Shown one piece after another: positions 24,536 to 36,400 of a DNA stretch of 56,513 nucleotides. Both the position numbers and the translations under genes were made by a program. The DNA comes from Phoronis australis. Lineage: Eukaryota > Phoronida > Phoronidae. The notes beneath the pieces were generated by a model, which saw nothing but the letters and a program-made list of their open reading frames with translations, was not told where the DNA came from and ran no database searches. Within the stretch, counting starts at the first letter, position 1. Each line of letters opens with the position of its first letter. Where the stretch lies: the NCBI GenBank assembly GCA_002633005.1, contig NMRA01000051.1, positions 363,968 to 420,480 of the forward strand, in the 5' to 3' direction.

Positions 24536-27500
24536 CTTTTATAAAGTATGCCTTTTTATAAAAAAATGTGCGTATTGACAGGCACAACTGAATTCAGAAT
24601 TATCACTTAGACTGTGTCGGAGAGTATCCGTCCTGTTCACGCTACAGTGGTAAAGCTTCAAGAAATAGCTCTGTCAAGGGATGATGAATCAGGCATCTAG
24701 TGGGTTAACGAACGAAGAGACCGACTCGGATTCTCCGATTGGTTGGTCGAAAATGACATTCAGACACTTGACTGGTTGAATTTTTAGGAATTACGACCGT
24801 CATGCAATAGCAAGAAACTTATTGGGTTGCATAAGGCATATTCACATACGAAGTTCTTGTCCTAAGCTAAGGCACCAACTAATAACACAGATCGAACGAT
24901 TCACTTCTTTAACATCCATTTGCTTAGAACAAACGAGTTTTATGGCCTGGTCATCCATTCAGCCAAAAGTAGTTCCAGAGGTGGCTTATCAGCCAATTAT
25001 TCACGCATGCTGACTCACAATAGAAGCCTGATAAAAGTGAAGGTGGATAAATGCGGTGTTCCTACAGTTTCTTGTTTTAGTGGATGTGTTCACGACATGG
25101 TACAAATTATGCACTGATGGCCAAACACGCCGGGACTCTACGTGTCAAAGTACCATCACGACATTTCCACATTGCAATGCACGGGCGTTAGAGGTTATTT
25201 GTGTAGGAAAGAAAGTTTCAGAAAGCTGATTTTTTTGGTCAATAGTTCATGCTGAGGATCCAATCAAGAATCAGAAAATACCCCAAAATCTACGCCTTGG
25301 TTCTGCAAAATTAACATAAATGGCATATCGAAAAGAAGCTTCTCGTTGAATTACCTTTTTTGCTAAGCTTTAACTAAAGATAAGGAGGACTTGAAAAGGC
25401 TATATTGAGCTGACCTGTTATTTGGTAAGGCTTTGCATTTGCCAGTGGAAAGTTCTAGGTCAAGATCAAAAGCGAAACCTTTCAAGATTTTTTGAATTTT
25501 TCTTGCGTTTTATTGTATATGGTTTTAGCTAACTGCAATTTAAAAGCTTCGGGTGACAGTTTGGCTTTGTTATTTAAGAGTTTGATCAATAAATCTCGAA
25601 TATGGTGAACAAAATGGCTACCAGGCGGGAAATAAAAAAAATATTGAAAACAGCGAAGTAAACATGACGAACCGATATAAACTTAGTATTATATTTACTG
25701 TGTAATAAGTCAAAATACAAACACAAGCTGCTCACATTACAAGTAACTTAGAAGCTGTTGGCGCCGACAATTCCCACACGGGGTTGTGCATAATTAGTCT
25801 AATTTGCATAGGGTCTACTAATGAGGCGAAAAGAAGTTTCTCCTTAAGGTTATCTAGGTTCTTAATAAACGACCTCAACTGTATATCAAATATCGAAAAA
25901 TGTTTGCTGACGGTTGCTTCAGCGCAAAAACTTCCTCTGATCCTCTTTTTAGGGACTGTGGCCGCCATATCTTGTTTTGAAGTTACTTGACACAGCACTA
26001 CCCTCAGAAGTATTAACTGTGGGAAATCTGTATGAACTACATGATCAGAAAAAATATCTTGTCTCTGTGACCACTGACCACAAGTATCAGCCATATTCCT
26101 TTTTTCGCACACACAGGCGCTAGACGTCTCTACGATCCATAAAACAACAATGGCCGCCAGTGGCCGTCCAATAGGATTTCGCTAGGTGAAACGTCTCCCT
26201 CTCCACGGTCTCTAGCTGTTGCCACCCTTCCACAGATAGCGCTGTGCCAAACAAGCACACTCACGGTGGGCAGGGATAACTCCGGAAATTATGTAGATAC
26301 AGTGTATACTGCTGAATAGAGCGGCTACTTGACTCAGGTAGCCCTGAAACAGGTCCGCATTCCCAAACGTCCGACATTTGCGGCGAAAAAATGTGGTTTA
26401 CTGGTCGGAATCAGAAATTTCCCCGGTGGATCTCTACTAGATGGCATGTGGATGTTCAGCAAACTTGGGTGGGAGGAATTCATACGCAGAATGGTGCATG
26501 TGGACCATGACCCTTTTGTGTCTCTGAGGTTACATGCACGCTGGCGCCCATATAGTGGAGGTCTGAACGAACAGTTGGTGGAAACAAGGAGTGTACGTAG
26601 AATAACACTCCTTTGTGGAAAGCCTAGGCCTAGTGGCAATGGAGCCAGGCTGACACTGAGGCGAAACAATTTGTATTAGGACGCTGAGTCCTTGTTTTTT
26701 CATATGTAGAAACAAAATGTCCGAAAAAATGAATGATATATATCAACTTAATTCATGTACATAATTTCAAATGTGATATTGAATGATTGTCAGTCACCAA
26801 TCAGTAGTTAGAGTTGTGAAACCGTTGCCGGCTCAGTATGGAATGGATTTGGTGTCTTTTTAACATGAAACTCTACGGAAAGTTTTCAAGCAACTCTTGT
26901 CAATAGTTCTGGCTATGCCAGTGAGCCACAGAGTAATATTTACTATATCAAGTGCCCTGAACTATTTCACACCAGTTAATCAAAACAGTTTTGTCAAATG
27001 AGAAAATCAGGCAAGAAAAGCTGCCTAAAAATTGTTGTAGCTGGGTTTTGGGAAAATTTTTATAGACTGTTCATGTACAGCGGGTACCCCGGTAATACGC
27101 ACCATTGGCAACAATGGTAATCAAAACAGCGTGTCGAAACTTGTGGCATCCATTCATGATCTACTGAAATACGTCGTACATGCTTTTTTCAAATAGATGA
27201 TCATACACCTGTATATAAACTGTGTATTTACCACGAGTCATCGCGTTTAACGTCTTTTCCACGAAATTGCATTAATTTTGCCCGTGGTGGAAATGTAATC
27301 AGCTTGTACTGCTGTTACCCGAACGAAGCAGCGCCAGATTGGATGTGTGTATTTTAAGTACCTCCAAATTTGCCTGAATATGTAATTAAATTTGTCACAT
27401 CTTGCCCTTCAATTTTGCCTAAAACTCGTCCAAATTTGAAAGCTATAATGATTAGCTTCCTGTCTTGTGTACAACTCATTTGTCTATTGAAATCCAAAGG

Positions 27501-28508
27501 AACCTAGCTCAGCATAGGGACATTCTCTGTGAAGAAAGTAATTTTTCAGAAATTTCAGTTAGCGTCAGTATCGAACCCACTAACTCAGTATGTCTGTTGT
27601 ATGTCACAATCCATGATTTACGCACTCTTTCCGCAGCATGGAACTTTGCACCTACATATACAAAACGACATACCGCAGTGCATCTGCAGTTTCACCGCTG
27701 GTGAGGAAAACCAATGCCGTCGCATTTCCATCGCAGCTGTAGGTGTTCCCGGAACTATAGAAATAACACATTATATAGTGAGGCCGGCATTTTGAGTTAG
27801 TTTTGATGACACAACAGTGTAAATCCAGAGCAACTTTCTTGGGGAAGCGGCTCCCGGCTACTAAGTTTACCCGTCACACGAGAACATAACTTCGAAGTGA
27901 TGGTCTTAGCGATTTTGTCCAAGAAATGATCAAAGATAGTAGTGAAGAATTGCACCTGCTTGTTGGTGCTACGTATACTTTACCTTTTTCATGTTCTGGA
28001 GTTCAGAGCCACTGAGCTAATTATGGTATACATCATGATAATAACACAAGACAAACCAATCTAACGAGGCTAACTTGTCATTCTTTATTTTATGTTGATT
28101 AATTTCATTTGTCTGTGTGTGTGCTAAATAGGTGAAAAATTGCGGTACAACTACTAAAATTACGAGTTGCGAATAAATATTGCTGTTTAATAGCTATATT
28201 TTGCTGCTATCGTTGTCCCATTTTCACCGGCACACACTACCTCTCTCACCTCTCGCCAATCTCTGACCTGACCTGGTGGACAGAGGTCAGTTCATGAAAC
28301 AATGACAACGTCATGCGCGCTGCCATCGCCACGCCGTAAAGAAAATAATGACAAGTTTGTGGCATCTAGAGTTACGAGGTCACACGGATCGAGCAGGCCT
28401 GGACTGGCATAGTCAAGGTGTTTAGATTTAAAGTAGGCCGACAATGCACTATTAAAGCAGAAAATCCCCGACATTTCACAGGATCTACATGTTCATCGGT
28501 ACCTCAAC
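24536..28508. other. Intergenic stretch between the two DUF1761-like genes
   Basis: No supported gene. ORFs at 25732-26112 (minus) and around 26330-26680 (both strands) lack recognisable domains. Part of this tract carries the ATGGCGGCC-type sequence common in invertebrate repeats (about 25960-26170). Confidence 0.4.
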
Positions 28509-29609
28509 ATGCTACTGGCGATTGTAGTTAGCATTTTAGGCACGAGTCTACTAGGAACAGCATGGTATTCAGGGGCATTCGGTAGCGTTTGGGCCCGCGA
28601 CGCTTTCCCAGGAAGACGGTATGAGGATTTGGGAAAGAAATCAGCTCACTTTGAATATGCATTGGCAACAATTGCACATGGCTTGCTGTCGGTGGTGTCC
28701 ACGTACGTCATCAGGTAGGTTCCTCCGGGTGTCACAGTTCCGTTGGTGACTGCTGCAATACATGTAGATCAAAACGAACTTGACAACAACGGCTGTAGGC
28801 TACCTTTCAAAAGCCTTCTCGGGAGGATTCTGACGGCGAGTCACGATAAAAATGCAACAACAGACGTAAAATTAATCATGTTCAATGAAATCATGAAATT
28901 TCTGGAAAAATACAAAGTCCTTAGTGGTGAGATGGGGACACGTATGTTTGTTATAAAAGTAGACTTTAATTGGCTGTCTTGTACACTTCCAACTGATGAA
29001 AATCTGCGGTCAGTGCTTGAGAACTACCTAATAACAACTATAGCGCCTCAGTTTTCGGCTGGCTTGTGCAAATTAAAACGTATATTTTAAGCATATGTTT
29101 TAGTGATATTCCGTCACTTTTTGTACAAATTGCTTGATGAGGTGGCAAACTAACAACTGAGGCAAAGTGGACTAAAAACTTGTCTCCGGTATCCCAGCAA
29201 GATTTAGGCGTTTCAGATTAAGCTCGTCGTTGAATTGTCGGACGTACTGAGGCGTATCGTTTTGAAAAAAAAAAATAACGCACTGGTATATGCTACGCTT
29301 TTAAACCTTTCTGAAACTTCCCGGTGTAGCTAATCTATACTCTCTAGCTAGACTGTCAATCTCTGTCATTTTTTAGAGTTCCCTGGCATGTAATGTGATA
29401 GGTGTTGTAATTGCCATTACAGATTACTAGGCGTCCACGACCTTTATGGCCTCCTGCAAGTAGCAGCTGTGATGATCACCGTCGCCAGTTTGACAAAGAT
29501 CAGTCACTACGCCTTTGAGGAGAAAACTGCCACCCATTACGTCATTAACGCCGGATTTGATGCCATGGCTATTCTTATTGTAACCTTCTCGAGTTATTTC
29601 TTTTCGTAA
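28509..29609 (+). CDS. DUF1761-like small membrane protein, copy 2
   Basis: Exons 28509-28714 and 29423-29609 join in phase 2 (GTAGGT donor, CCATTACAG acceptor), giving 130 residues. It is collinear with copy 1: GTAWYSGAFGSVW, A-F-P-G-R-R-Y-E-D, a second helix ending in R at the intron, then R-L-L-G-V, ISHYAFEEK, H-Y-V-I-N and a final membrane segment. The two second exons are the same length (187 bases). The first exons differ by one codon. The pair is a tandem duplication about 4.7 kb apart. Function is unknown. Integral membrane location is inferred from hydrophobicity. Confidence 0.8.
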
Positions 29610-29732
29610 AGAACACAATGGAAAACAAAGGCTCCGAGAAAATTATTTGGTTTTCTTAACAGTGACTTTCGTAGGTATTAAACTTTGTGCTGCCACATGA
29701 ATCTGGTCTTTGCTGAATTGACTTGATGACAC

Positions 29733-29785
29733 ACACACGGACGCACGCACGCACACACGCACGCACACGCGAACACACATATATA
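29733..29785. repeat. CA/CG dinucleotide-type microsatellite
   Basis: Imperfect run of ACAC and GCAC units just after the second DUF1761-like gene. Confidence 0.85.
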
Positions 29786-30097
29786 ATATGCTTTTTCAAA
29801 TTTTGCTTCAAGCCCAGAGTGTAAACTGTAACTGTTATTTTTGCCGTTAAAAATCTGTCAACTAGCTCATTGCCATATCTTTCTCATCCATTCCACATAG
29901 GCCTGCCTACTCTTACATCTTTTGTCGATCAACTTATGACCTTATGACCTATGTTCAATTTAGGAACATTTCCCAAACGATAGATTTACTCCCTTTTGAT
30001 GTTAACCGCTTCAAAGTCGACTCGCATCTTTCGTGGACTCGGTTATTAAAATGCTTATTCCACAACCAATCAACACTTTCCGTGAAATACAACATTA

Positions 30098-30601
30098 CGG
30101 CGTTTTCCCGTTGCTCCCATCTTGTTCGATTCTACAGCCCAACAACAAGTTGGGAAGATCTCCCCCGTAACCAATATCTTACACGACTGATTAACTCCAC
30201 CCTGGTATTTATGGTGTAGGCCGGCTCTCTTTTGTTCGATAATTGCTGCAATCTCCGATCAGATCGTATAAGCCTCACTGGACTTTGCTGCTAAAAATGA
30301 AAGTTAAGTTGGTGATTCAAAAACTAATCATGGCCAGCATTCGACAAGGAATTCAGAAAATCAATGCTATTGGTTTATGTTCAAATATGTTATAACTTAA
30401 CTTTCATTTTAGCAGCACAGCACAGTTAGGCTAGATACGATCTGATCGGAGATTAGAGTAATTGTCGAACAACTGGCCTTCCAAACATAAATGCCACAAT
30501 GGAGTTAATTAGTCGTGTAAGATATTGGCTACATGGGTGATCTTCCCAACTTGTTGTTAAGCTATAGAATCGAACAAGTTGGGAGTAACGGGAAAACGCC
30601 G
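30098..30601. mobile_element. Foldback MITE, about 500 bp, with arms of about 215 bp
   Basis: The left arm from 30098 (CGGCGTTTTCCCG) to about 30313 is repeated inverted from about 30389 to 30601 (CGGGAAAACGCCG at the end). Inner blocks such as AAGTTAAG/CTTAACTT, GATCTGATCGGAGATT and TCTTACACGACT pair across the two arms. The centre is about 75 bp. There is no coding capacity. A solo right arm of the same family lies at 53672-53891. Confidence 0.8.
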
Positions 30602-31460
30602 CAAGTGCAGATTCCGGTATATAAGATCTTTTATTTTTCGAGAATAGCTCACCAAGGGCGGAGGGGAGGTGGGCCTAAGTGTCGAGGTGACAAGAAACTC
30701 GTTAAATTTCTGCTTCAATATCTTTCTTGGCAGTTTCAAGTGAGGCACTCCTGAAAACAAACCCCCCATTTAGCCTTGTATTCAATCGCTCTATTTTGAC
30801 CGGAGAAATAAAGAATGTTATAAATTGGCACAGAATGCATTAATAAGTTTCGACAAGTTTATGGCGGATTCCGAAACTGATGATTTTACAAACCGCTTGC
30901 CTCCTGAAATTGAATTCCCCCTAAACATGCTACACTTTTAACCAGATAAGGAAGAAAGGGAAAAAGGGGTTTGAGTTTTTGTTCCTTGTAGCTGTGACTC
31001 TTCATTTGAACCGCGGTAGATAATTGGTCTGATAGTCGTGATGCGGACCAAAGAGCAAGGGCATGTTAACAACGGCCCCCTGGGCACGCTTCGATTTGGA
31101 AACCGTGTGTAGAGTTGAAACTAAAAGCAAGGTTTTGTAATGTACCACGGCCACAGTCGCTTTCTTCGAGTCCACTCTCATAAAGAACAGGAATCATTTT
31201 CCAAGTGCACACCGTCAAAAATCGTCGAGTATTTAACGCGGGGAGAAGGTGCCAGAAATAGTCGCACGGGAGTGAAGTCTGCGTTCACAACTTTTAATAA
31301 TTGTCAAGATCCAAAATTAAACCACGAAGTTTCGAGATTCATTTATTTAACAGGTCAGTCGTGTCGTAATACAATAAAATAAATACACCATGTTCAACTC
31401 CTTAACAGCCTCACAGTACAGCAGTGGCTTGCTTTCATTGAATTCAGTGCAACAACGGGC
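30602..31460. other. Stretch without recognised gene
   Basis: Short ORFs only, such as 31140-31382 on the plus strand, which has AATAAA-type signals just after it (about 31373-31382) but no recognisable domain. No support for a gene. Confidence 0.4.
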
Positions 31461-31466
31461 ATGTTC

Positions 31467-31758
31467 CAGGGGCGGATCCAGGATTTTGAGGTGGGGGGGG
31501 CAGGGCACAGGCAGAATTTCGCCACATGCGCGCGCCCAGCCTAAAATATAGGGGTGCAGGGCTCTCGAATTTTTGGGTTTGTGAACCTTATTACCAAAAA
31601 AAGCCTATGCATTGTGCGTCGCCCCCCCCCCAGCACCCTGGGTGCGCGCGCATGTGCTAGTCAGCAGTTCGCACCCCGTACTGCCAAATGGTATCTGGGA
31701 GAATTTTAGGGGGGCCATGGCACCCTTGACCCACCCCACCCCCCTAAATCCGCCACTG
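31467..31758 (+). mobile_element. MITE with CAGGGGCGGAT-type ends and 5-bp TSD
   Basis: The element starts CAGGGGCGGATCCAGG and ends AAATCCGCCACTG, an inverted terminal pair. TGTTC lies directly outside both ends (31462-31466 and 31759-31763). The interior is rich in C and G runs and has no ORF. Short inverted ends beginning CAG recall hAT-type elements, some of which make 5-6 bp duplications. The class is an inference. Confidence 0.75.
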
Positions 31759-31884
31759 TGTTCAGTGAAAAGAAAAAGCGGATTATAACAAAACCATCAG
31801 TGAGATTCAACTCTGTTACCAGTTCATCACAGTAGTATGAATTGATGTTTCCAGCACCAACATACATGTAGTTGGACTGATTAC

Positions 31885-32075
31885 AACCACTGCCTTGCGA
31901 ACTTGAGATGTCGAAACCGAAAATCAGGGTGCGAAATGCGGATCATCTGAGCATATGCGCGCATCCAGGGGGTTCGGGTGGGGGGGGGGGCGAATGCACA
32001 ATGCGCAGGCCTTGAACAAACTCCGATTTTTTTGTAATAAGGTCCACTCGAAATGCTGGATCCCCCTGGGTCATA
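31885..32075 (-). mobile_element. Diverged relative of the CAGGGGCGGAT MITE, opposite strand
   Basis: Read on the minus strand it shares TTATTAC, an A-rich run, GCATTGTGC, the poly-C run, GGATGCGCGCAT-like and TTCGCACC blocks, in order, with the interior of 31467-31758. Its ends are less clear. Confidence 0.6.
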
Positions 32076-33063
32076 CATGTCAATAACCGTGAATACTTTG
32101 AGCTGAGCCTAGCCACTTAACAATGTGTACCAACTTACAGTTGGTAATACCACCACCACAAATAGGATAAAATGAATAACAATAGACCTAAATACAACCC
32201 TTTACAACCCTTTGGAATAAAAGTTGAAATCAGTTTTCTTAGTCTGCCAAACGGGCAAGTATGACCGACCTGACGTATAAGGGAGTTACACATGGGAAAG
32301 ATGACCCATCAAGAACCAAAATATCCAATCTGTGACACTGAAAGTGTGAAATTTTAGTTGAATCTTGCTTTTATCATTCAAGTGGGATGCCAGACATGCA
32401 ATAGCAGGTGACAGAACGAGGACTGGATGAATTTATAAAAACATGGTTCAGCATCATTTAAAGTAAATCGGGAGATTATGGGATTATTTTTATCTCCTAT
32501 TTTGTGCCTGTCTGTGCTGAAATTTCATATGCTCACCACCTGAAAAATGGTTCAAGGAACTCGGTTCAAGACTCCATTACATGTTCATCAGAACATCAAA
32601 GACCTCACAACCAGTGTAATTAATAAAATTGAATTATCTAAGGCAATGAAAAAGGATAACACAAGAACGTACCTGAGAAAAAGTGACACTATATAGATTA
32701 TCTAGACGCAAATTTGTTAAAACAGATTAATTTCAACAATAACCTGTAAAAGCATAATAGAAAATTCATCTTATAAATTAAAGTATTTTCAATGCCTTAA
32801 TTAGTGCTCAGATGTTCCATACCTACTACGGAGCCTGCCACATCAAACTAATTCTCAGCTCAATGACAATCTCAAAAACAGGAGAAAAAACTGTGGGAAC
32901 ATCACGAGCAATCAACGCTCATGAGGGAAAGCAGATTGGAGACATGTTTTGGGCCATTGAACATGCTCGTTACTGACTGCCTCCAGTTCGTTGCATCAAG
33001 ACGCTCAGATGAGCTTGGGCATTCCAAGTTTGATGAGACAGGGTCCTAGAGGACCACAATCAA

Positions 33064-33156
33064 ACCAGTGACATCACACAACATTACAGCCAGTAACATC
33101 ACAACCCGTGACATCACAACCAGTGACATCACAACCAGTGACATCACAACCATTGT
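33064..33156. repeat. 15-bp minisatellite (AGTGACATCACAACC)
   Basis: About six tandem copies, the last four nearly perfect, just downstream (in transcript terms) of the RNF144-type stop codon, probably in its 3' UTR or flank. Confidence 0.85.
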
Positions 33157-33493
33157 CGATGGAATACTTCAAAAATGAAACAGTTCAATCTATTGACAAG
33201 TACATGAGTTTTCAAAAGAGTGGATAAAATACAATGAAATACATCTGGCTTAATCAAGTTATGGAAGAAAAAAACAGATGAATTGTAAAACTAAATATTT
33301 GAAAATTAATCACAAACCTTTGCTTCAAAATTTTGTCAAGGTGTAACTATAACTTAACAAGATGGACAACTCTCCTCAACATATCCAAAGCACTGCCCAT
33401 CATTTCAACAGGCCAAATACACAGACCAATATTCAAGTATCCCAACAGGGTACAGTACGCCAGGACCTTACATGCACTTTGCTTTGGCTACCA

Positions 33494-36400
33494 TCATTTT
33501 TTCTCTGTCGTTTCCTCAGGGCTTTCTTCACACTCGCACTTTTTCTTGCAACAGATTATGCAGGGTAATGCTAAAACTAGGAATGGACATGCCACAAGGA
33601 ACAGCAGACTGAACCCAGCAAACACGCCAACCACCTGCAATACACACAGGTTTGTATCAAGAATGCCCTATAAACTACATAATATCAACAAGTTTTGAAA
33701 CTCAAGTTTTCAAGTTCAGGTGAGAATGGGATAGGGCTTACGGGCTCTGCCACATCATAGTAGAGGTAGTTCTCATAAAGATATCGAAAATAGGAAAACT
33801 AGTGACTACTGACCATACTGCAGTCTGTGTACTCATGGAATGTACTGCATTTAAGGTATGTTTTTGGCCCAAGTTGTTTATTTCTGTCTATCCCTAACTT
33901 GTTTTAACAAGTTGATCAGACAGACTTGAACATTTTGAGATTAAGTTAGGTACTACAAGGTCCAATGATCCATGAAGGAACCGACAGAGGTACTTCATCA
34001 TTAAGAAGATTTTGGCATTTCCACAGCAAACACAGGGAGATTGTTGAAAATGACTCAATCACGTAACACTGAATAATGTTTTTAGTAATTGAAAGTTCAT
34101 GCAGTGCTGAAACTTAAAACAGTTATTCACTTATTGCAATCTTGTATTATAAATTGACGCCATCTTACATATTGGAATTACTGTGTCATAAATTAATGTA
34201 AAAAGAAGAAAATATTTACTCTTAAAGCAAGTCAGACATAGGTAAACAGTATGGTTTCTCATATGACTTGGAATGTGTTACGATACGACTGGTTAATAAC
34301 ACTGAGTACGTAATTTTTTGATGTTACATGGGCGAACCACAAAGTAGCGCAAAGTAGAAATTCATAAGCTATACATTTTATCGTCTGCAAAACACTAAAA
34401 CAACCAAATGCGTGCCAACCAAGCAATTCCGGAATTCCATGAAGGTGACACGGTTGTGATTGACAAATCAGAAGGACATGCAAACAGCTTCTTAAACGGA
34501 CCCATCTTTGACAGCGAATTCCATAGCCACGTTCATTCAAACAGAGACAAACCTCAACTGAAGAAATGCAGTGAGACTGTCTAGCTGTGCTGTTTCAACG
34601 TCAATTCAGAGCTCATGCACGGGGAAGCCTTGGTGACTGTTCTTTATAAACATTATTTGTTAAGTTTTAATATTACAACTTCAAAGACTATTTATTAGAT
34701 TCTAACTTGAATATTTGCTACGCAAGCAGAATGCAATTTACAATTGTTAATATTAAAATAAAACTATTAGCAAAAAGTAACTGAATTACTTTACATTGTG
34801 CGAGCGTGCTTTTACAAAAGTTGCGTCATGTTATTGAAAGTTTTAGGAACATCACGTTTTTTGGCAAAACAGATCGTTTTTATGGTTTATGTGAGAAAAC
34901 AAATCCAACAACGGTCTCAAGTTTATGACATGAACAAAGCTTCTAAGTAAATTTGGACAAAATTTCTAAGAGGTTTTGCCCATCTCATCAACTTGAGACT
35001 ATATATCACACCAATGGTAATCTACGAGAATGAATTTTAGCAAATTGTGCTTGAGGCGATTTCCAGCTAGCCAATGTGAAAACCAAGTTGCACTAACATG
35101 AAACTATTTTTGTTCTCATATTTGTCAGTATTCAATAGTCAATAAATTAATAAGATGATATTAATTACTTCTCAAAGTGGATCTGTCCACAGTCGAAGTT
35201 ACAAATTCCAACTATAGTCACTACTAGTTTCCTATAAAAACATAAATCAGAAATTGTCACTGATTGGTGTGTCAGCTCCATCTTCTGGAAATGATGAATT
35301 ACAAAAAGTTCTAGTTCACAACAAATATGGGACAAACCTGAATCCGATGCCAAATAATGTTAGCTCTGTTATGACCCAGTTTGTCCTTGCATGGGCCGCT
35401 GTCATAATGCCTCAGCATGAAATCAGTCTGAAAAACAATGACATTCAGCAGATACAGCCTACAGGTTCATAGTACCCAACTGGTGCATGATAAACAGAAA
35501 GTCTAAATCAGGTGCTTAATGTAGTTTCAAAATAATATTCCAACTACAGTGGGCATTGCAGTAAGGGTAACTGTTGTATTTGTTTGAAAATTATTAGGTG
35601 GTAATCATTCATTACCAGACAGTTAATAAGCAAACATTGCTAACTTCAATTCAATGTCAATCAAGCAAAATCAAAAATTACCACTAAGGCGGGTGCCACA
35701 CTATCTTCAATCACCAAAGGTGCACATTTCCACCCGTTTCTAACCAGGTTCATCAACTGAGATAGTCAGATGGGCTCAGATGTTCTGAGAAAGAGCTTGT
35801 TGTGATAATACTTTCATATTTTAGGCTTGGAAGGGTAACTAGTCCCCGCAGTTGTTTGGGCGGTTCAAGTCATTGGACCAGTGTACTTCATACACAACAG
35901 TCCTTCTGAAATTGACAGGTGTTTTACCAGGGATCACTTAGTCATATAAGTATTGTAGTTGGCCAATGTATGTAAACACAGCTTAAAAGAGTTTGTGGTC
36001 CTGACTCAGAGGACAATTGTTTACTGCCCCCTGTTGGCACTGAATAGTCCAGCCTGGAATGTTCAATAAATTCAACAGTTCAGTTGTATGTAGCCTACCT
36101 CAAGACTCTGTAAGCAGTACCAGCAGAAGAGATGATGACATCGTTTGCAGAGCATCTGAGCACAGCCTTTATCTCGCTCAATTAGAACATGACACTTGGG
36201 ACAACGTTTGATATCGGAGTTTTCAGGGGAGACTCTAAAAATGAAGTCACAGATGTGGAAACTATAAAAACTGAGAATTGCCAGCTATGAGTTCCTTTTT
36301 TTCTCGCCACCCTACACATTCAATAAAAATTTATTAGACACAGTGCTTAATCAACAGCTATTGAGAAATTATGGAAGATGATAATTATAACGTTACAAGC

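Noticed and set aside
25732-26112. 126-codon minus-strand ORF
   Set aside because: Contains the ATGGCGGCC-type sequence seen in common repeats. No domain recognised and no conserved motif.
26329-26679. ORFs longer than 110 codons on both strands
   Set aside because: Mirror-open frames reflect local composition. Neither product has a recognisable motif.
35165-35353. Minus-strand ORF beside the RNF144 exon at 35338-35427
   Set aside because: It is in another frame and mostly intronic. The true exon is defined by family match and splice sites.
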